Assembly (NCBI GenBank): GCA_035048485.1
Contig: CM068586.1
Location: 33,296,563 to 33,360,562 of the forward strand
Length of the DNA: 64,000 nt
Source of the DNA: Pteria penguin
Taxonomy: Eukaryota; Mollusca; Bivalvia; Pterioida; Pteriidae
Direction: 5' to 3'
Shown piece by piece: positions 61,201-64,000 of the stretch. The notes beneath the pieces are model-generated. The model searched no databases and had not been told where the DNA came from. It worked only from the letters and a program-made list of their open reading frames with translations. Each line of letters opens with the position of its first letter. The stretch's first letter is position 1. Made by a program: the position numbers and the translations under genes.

Positions 61201-61992
61201 CTGTGTATTACCCATTGTATGGGGTTTAATCTATCATGAAGGACTATCTCATGATTTCTTCTTTTATTTTTCTGTGTTTTACCCATTGTATGGGGTTTAA
61301 TCTATCATGAAGGACTATCTGATGATTTCTTCTTTTATTTTTCTGTGTTTTACCCATTGTATGGGGTTTAATCTATCATGAAGGACTATCTCATGATTTC
61401 TTGTTTTATTTTTCTGTGTTTTACCCATTGTATGGGGTTTAATCTATCATGAAGGACTATCTGATGATTTCTTGTTTTATTTTTCTGTGTTTTACCCATT
61501 GTATGGGGTTTAATCTATCACGAAGGACTATCTGATGATTACTTCTTTTATTTTTCTGTGTATTACCCATTGTATGGGGTTTAATCTATCATGAAGGACT
61601 ATCTCATGATTTCTTCTTTTATTTTTCTGTGTTTTACCCATTGTATGGGGTTTAATCTATCATGAAGGACTATCTGATGATTTCTTGTTTTATTTTTCTG
61701 TGTTTTACCCATTGTATGGGGTTTAATCTATCATGAAGGACTATCTGATGATTTCTTCTTTTATTTTTCTGTGTATTACCCATTGTATGGGGTTTAATCT
61801 ATCATGAAGGACTATCTGATGATTTCTTGTTTTATTTTTCTGTGTTTTACCCATTGTATGGGGTTTAATCTATCATGAAGGACTATCTGATGATTTCTTG
61901 TTTTATTTTTCTGTGTTTTACCCATTGTATGGGGTTTAATCTATCATGAAGGACTATCTCATGATTTCTTGTTTTATTTTTCTGTGTTTTAA
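43217..61992. repeat. 71-bp satellite array, about 264 monomers
   Basis: Head-to-tail monomers of 71 bases (for example TATTTTTCTG at 43441 and again at 43512): CTGTGTTTTACCCATTGTAT, GGGGTTTAATCTATCATGAA, GGACTATCTCATGATTTCTT, GTTTTATTTTT. Most copies differ at one to four positions; recurrent variants are CTC/CTG before ATGATT and CTTG/CTTC before TTTTA. The array is remarkably homogeneous over 18.8 kb. It carries CCCAT-TGT-ATGGG and ATCATGA...TCATGAT inverted repeats. Frames within it (such as 57311-57126) are artefacts. It may be pericentromeric, subtelomeric or interspersed satellite; the position on the chromosome cannot be told. Confidence 0.98.
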
Positions 61993-62009
61993 ATATGTTG
62001 TTCTCTTAA

Positions 62010-62482
62010 TAATAGTATAAGGGTCCTCCCAGGTACTTTGTATAAGGATCCTCCCAGGTACTTTGTATAAGGGTCCTCCCAGGTACTTTGTATAAGGGTC
62101 CTCCCATTTACTTTGTATAAGGGTCCTCCCAGGTACTTTGTATAAGGGTCCTCCCAGGTACTTTGTATAGGACCAATAATAGTATAAGGATCCTCCCAGG
62201 TACTTTGTATAAGGATCCTCCCAGGTACTTTGTATAAGGGTCCTCCCAGGTACTTTGTATAAGGGTCCTCCCAGGTACTTTGTATAAGGGTCCTCCCAGG
62301 TACTTTGTATAAGGATCCTCCCAGGTACTTTGTATAAGGGTCCTCCCAGGTACTTTGTATAAGGGTCCTTCCAGGTACTTTGTATAGGACCAATAATAGT
62401 ATAAGAATCCTCCTAGGTACTTTGTATAAGGATCCTCCCAGGTACTTTGTATAAGGATCCTCCCAGGTACTTTGTATAGGAC
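62010..62482. repeat. 25-bp minisatellite, about 17 units
   Basis: Units TATAAGGGTCCTCCCAGG plus TACTTTG, with GGGTCC/GGATCC variants. Arrays are separated by TATAGGACCAATA-type spacers at about 62166, 62384 and 62475, giving blocks of roughly 6, 9 and 3 units. It begins about 20 bases after the 71-bp satellite ends. The long minus-strand frames (62551-61989) merely read through because 25 is not a multiple of 3 and no phase contains a stop. Confidence 0.95.
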
Positions 62483-62581
62483 CAATACATTTCCTTCTCT
62501 ATGGTTTGAATAACCAACAGCATCCCCATTCAATACTATTAGCATAAACATTAGTAGATAAATACGTTATGATTATGTGAA

Positions 62582-63320
62582 TCAGATGTCATTTAAGTCA
62601 TAACGAAGTTTTATTCTGTTTGATACTAAACTTAATCGCATTTTCATAAAATGGTAATTCTTCTGTATTTTCTCCTTTAAGTGTTTTACAAAGTCGAAGG
62701 CTGAGGTCGTACTTTCATCATGATCTAATGGTTTACCCATAATAAGCTCTACAGACAATATAATTTGTCTGACAAACATCAGTTTATTAGGGTAACCCCA
62801 GTTGTTTCATGAACTTAGGACCTGTAGGCTAATATAAGGAAGTAAATATTTTCGTCCCAATCTCGTTAATTGTCAGACATAAATGCTGCTATCATCTTGA
62901 TTTTTTGGTTGCCCCTTTCAATCATGCCATCTGATTGTGGGTGTAGAAGGGTAGTTCTCGTTTTATTTATACCTAATATTCTATATCTCTTTTAAAAAGT
63001 GGGACTCAAATTTTGACCCCTGGTCTGTGTGCATTTCAAGCTCAAATATGGAGATAGTTCTTCTAATGAGGGCTACTGAGACGCTACTCTTGTTGATTCC
63101 TGATCTGATATTAGAATGGCTGCTGACCATTTACAAAAAATGGTCACCCACTAATAAACATTTATTTCTTTTCTCAGATTTGGGAAATGGACCAAGAATT
63201 TTCTGAATCATCCTTTTTAAATGCAGCTCCGAAACTGTATTGTTGAAGTGGTGCTTCCTTTGATTGATGTTTTAGCAATACATTTTCCTCATCTACACTA
63301 ATTGTTTACATTTCTGTGCA
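62582..63320 (-). pseudogene. Decayed Ty3/gypsy-type integrase
   Basis: On the minus strand, from about 63240 to 62582, runs of integrase-like residues appear across shifting frames: HTDQGSKFES (about 63032-63003, the second catalytic aspartate region), HPQSDGMIERGN (about 62945-62910, the catalytic glutamate region), DNxRDWDENI (about 62873-62845), VHETTGVT (about 62808) and, in the open piece 62779-62582, SVELIMGKPLD and FVKHLKEKI, the C-terminal part. The frame contains several stops and shifts. The enzyme would have inserted retrotransposon cDNA into the genome. No LTR was found in the window. Recognition is from motif order. Confidence 0.75.
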
Positions 63321-64000
63321 TCCTGCACTAATAATATCTTTCTTAAATTTGTTGAGTGTTTGTAATTCCATGATGATCTCCAATGACAGCATTATGTAAA
63401 TGGTTTATAATTAGATTTTGTTGATATTGCACGCAATATTCCAGTCTATAGATTGACGATGTTCGTGCGTCGGGCTGTCCGTCAACATTTTGCTTTAGTT
63501 TCTGGCTGAAGCAAAATCTCAGCAGCTAAGAGGAATACAAATAAAAAAATACTTCACACATAATTATTTATGACAGGAACTTTCAATTGATACTATGACG
63601 ATAGACCTTCTGACCTTGATCTTGTTTCGAATTATCTTTGCAACCCGTCTTCAGCAGCGTCTTGTGTCAGTTTCCGTTGATTCTCTATAGGAAGAATTTA
63701 CACTCAATTCCTACCCTAGGATATAATATAGTAGGATGTCTTTTCAGACTAGCATGCCTGGATCAAATTGTACGAGATTGGAAATAATTATAAGTGCTTT
63801 TTGACTATATGCTATTGCTTGAATCTAAAATTTTAGGTGTCATTAAGTGTAATAATCTTGTGAAATTGGTAATCCAGTGTCAAATGAGAGCTATCTAGGA
63901 ATATAAAAGTATTCCGAGGGCCGAGATGTAGTCACTAACTGCAGAAAATCAAGATAGAGAAAATAAACCAAAAGTATGATAAGTGTAATTTTGATATATG
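63321..64000. other. No feature recognised
   Basis: AT-rich sequence to the right edge, with no frame, repeat boundary or RNA gene that I can support. A TGACCTTGATCTTG word near 63611 echoes the intronic dispersed repeats. Confidence 0.5.

Noticed and set aside
43217..61992. CRISPR-like array (regular repeats)
   Set aside because: Monomers are contiguous 71-bp copies with no unique spacers, in a eukaryotic context; it is a satellite.
43217..61992. Hammerhead ribozyme in the satellite (CTGATGA followed later by GAAGGA)
   Set aside because: CTGATGA matches one core box, but the required GAAA box and stem II are absent in both strands of the monomer.
61989..62551. Two long overlapping minus-strand frames with a 25-residue period
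   Set aside because: All three phases of the 25-bp minisatellite are stop-free on that strand, so open length is expected; there is no start context or unique sequence.

Overview
The window is eukaryotic nuclear DNA, most likely from a bivalve mollusc. The DNA is AT-rich, with small exons bounded by GT/AG splice sites, long introns, microsatellites, tRNA-derived SINE-like copies, Penelope-like retroelement (PLE) remnants, terminal-inverted-repeat elements and a very large satellite array. The bivalve assignment rests on my recognition of the repeat types and on the Sushi/HYR/EGF mosaic genes; it is an inference, not a database result.

Layout. (1) 1-16.5 kb, minus strand: gene A, a secreted Sushi/HYR/EGF mosaic protein. 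It runs from a signal-peptide exon at 16467-16529 down to a HYR exon at 4500-4748 and continues past the left edge. Two PLE copies, a LINE remnant, a TA-flanked inverted-repeat element and a tandem array of a ~350-bp dispersed repeat sit in or beside its introns. (2) 16.5-19.9 kb: intergenic DNA with an AT microsatellite and a long inverted repeat. (3) 19.9-37.8 kb, minus strand: gene B, a tandem paralogue of gene A. All eight exons that can be compared have identical lengths and splice phases. Gene B has one further six-cysteine exon at 19876-20073, whose gene A counterpart must lie just left of the window. Its introns carry a different set of insertions, including a 1,966-bp transposon with very long repeat-filled inverted termini, an 8-bp target duplication and a broken integrase-like reading frame. 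(4) 38-43.2 kb: no intact gene; small elements, a decayed minus-strand coding-like stretch and another PLE 3' fragment. (5) 43.2-62.0 kb: about 264 head-to-tail copies of a 71-bp satellite monomer with multi-monomer segmental duplications. (6) 62.0-62.5 kb: a 25-bp minisatellite. (7) 62.6-63.3 kb, minus strand: a decayed Ty3/gypsy-type integrase. (8) 63.3-64.0 kb: nothing recognised.

How the pieces relate. The two mosaic genes are products of a segmental duplication covering about 1-17.2 kb and 20.0-38.6 kb. Predicted order from the N-terminus: signal peptide, six-Cys CCP-like module, HYR (split over two exons), Sushi, Sushi, EGF, HYR (single exon), six-Cys CCP-like module. All exons are open in both copies, so both are probably functional extracellular proteins; their biological role cannot be read from the sequence. 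Unoccupied sites in copy B show that both PLEs of copy A are absent there and probably arrived after the duplication.

No CRISPR, rRNA, confident tRNA gene or prokaryote-type system was seen.
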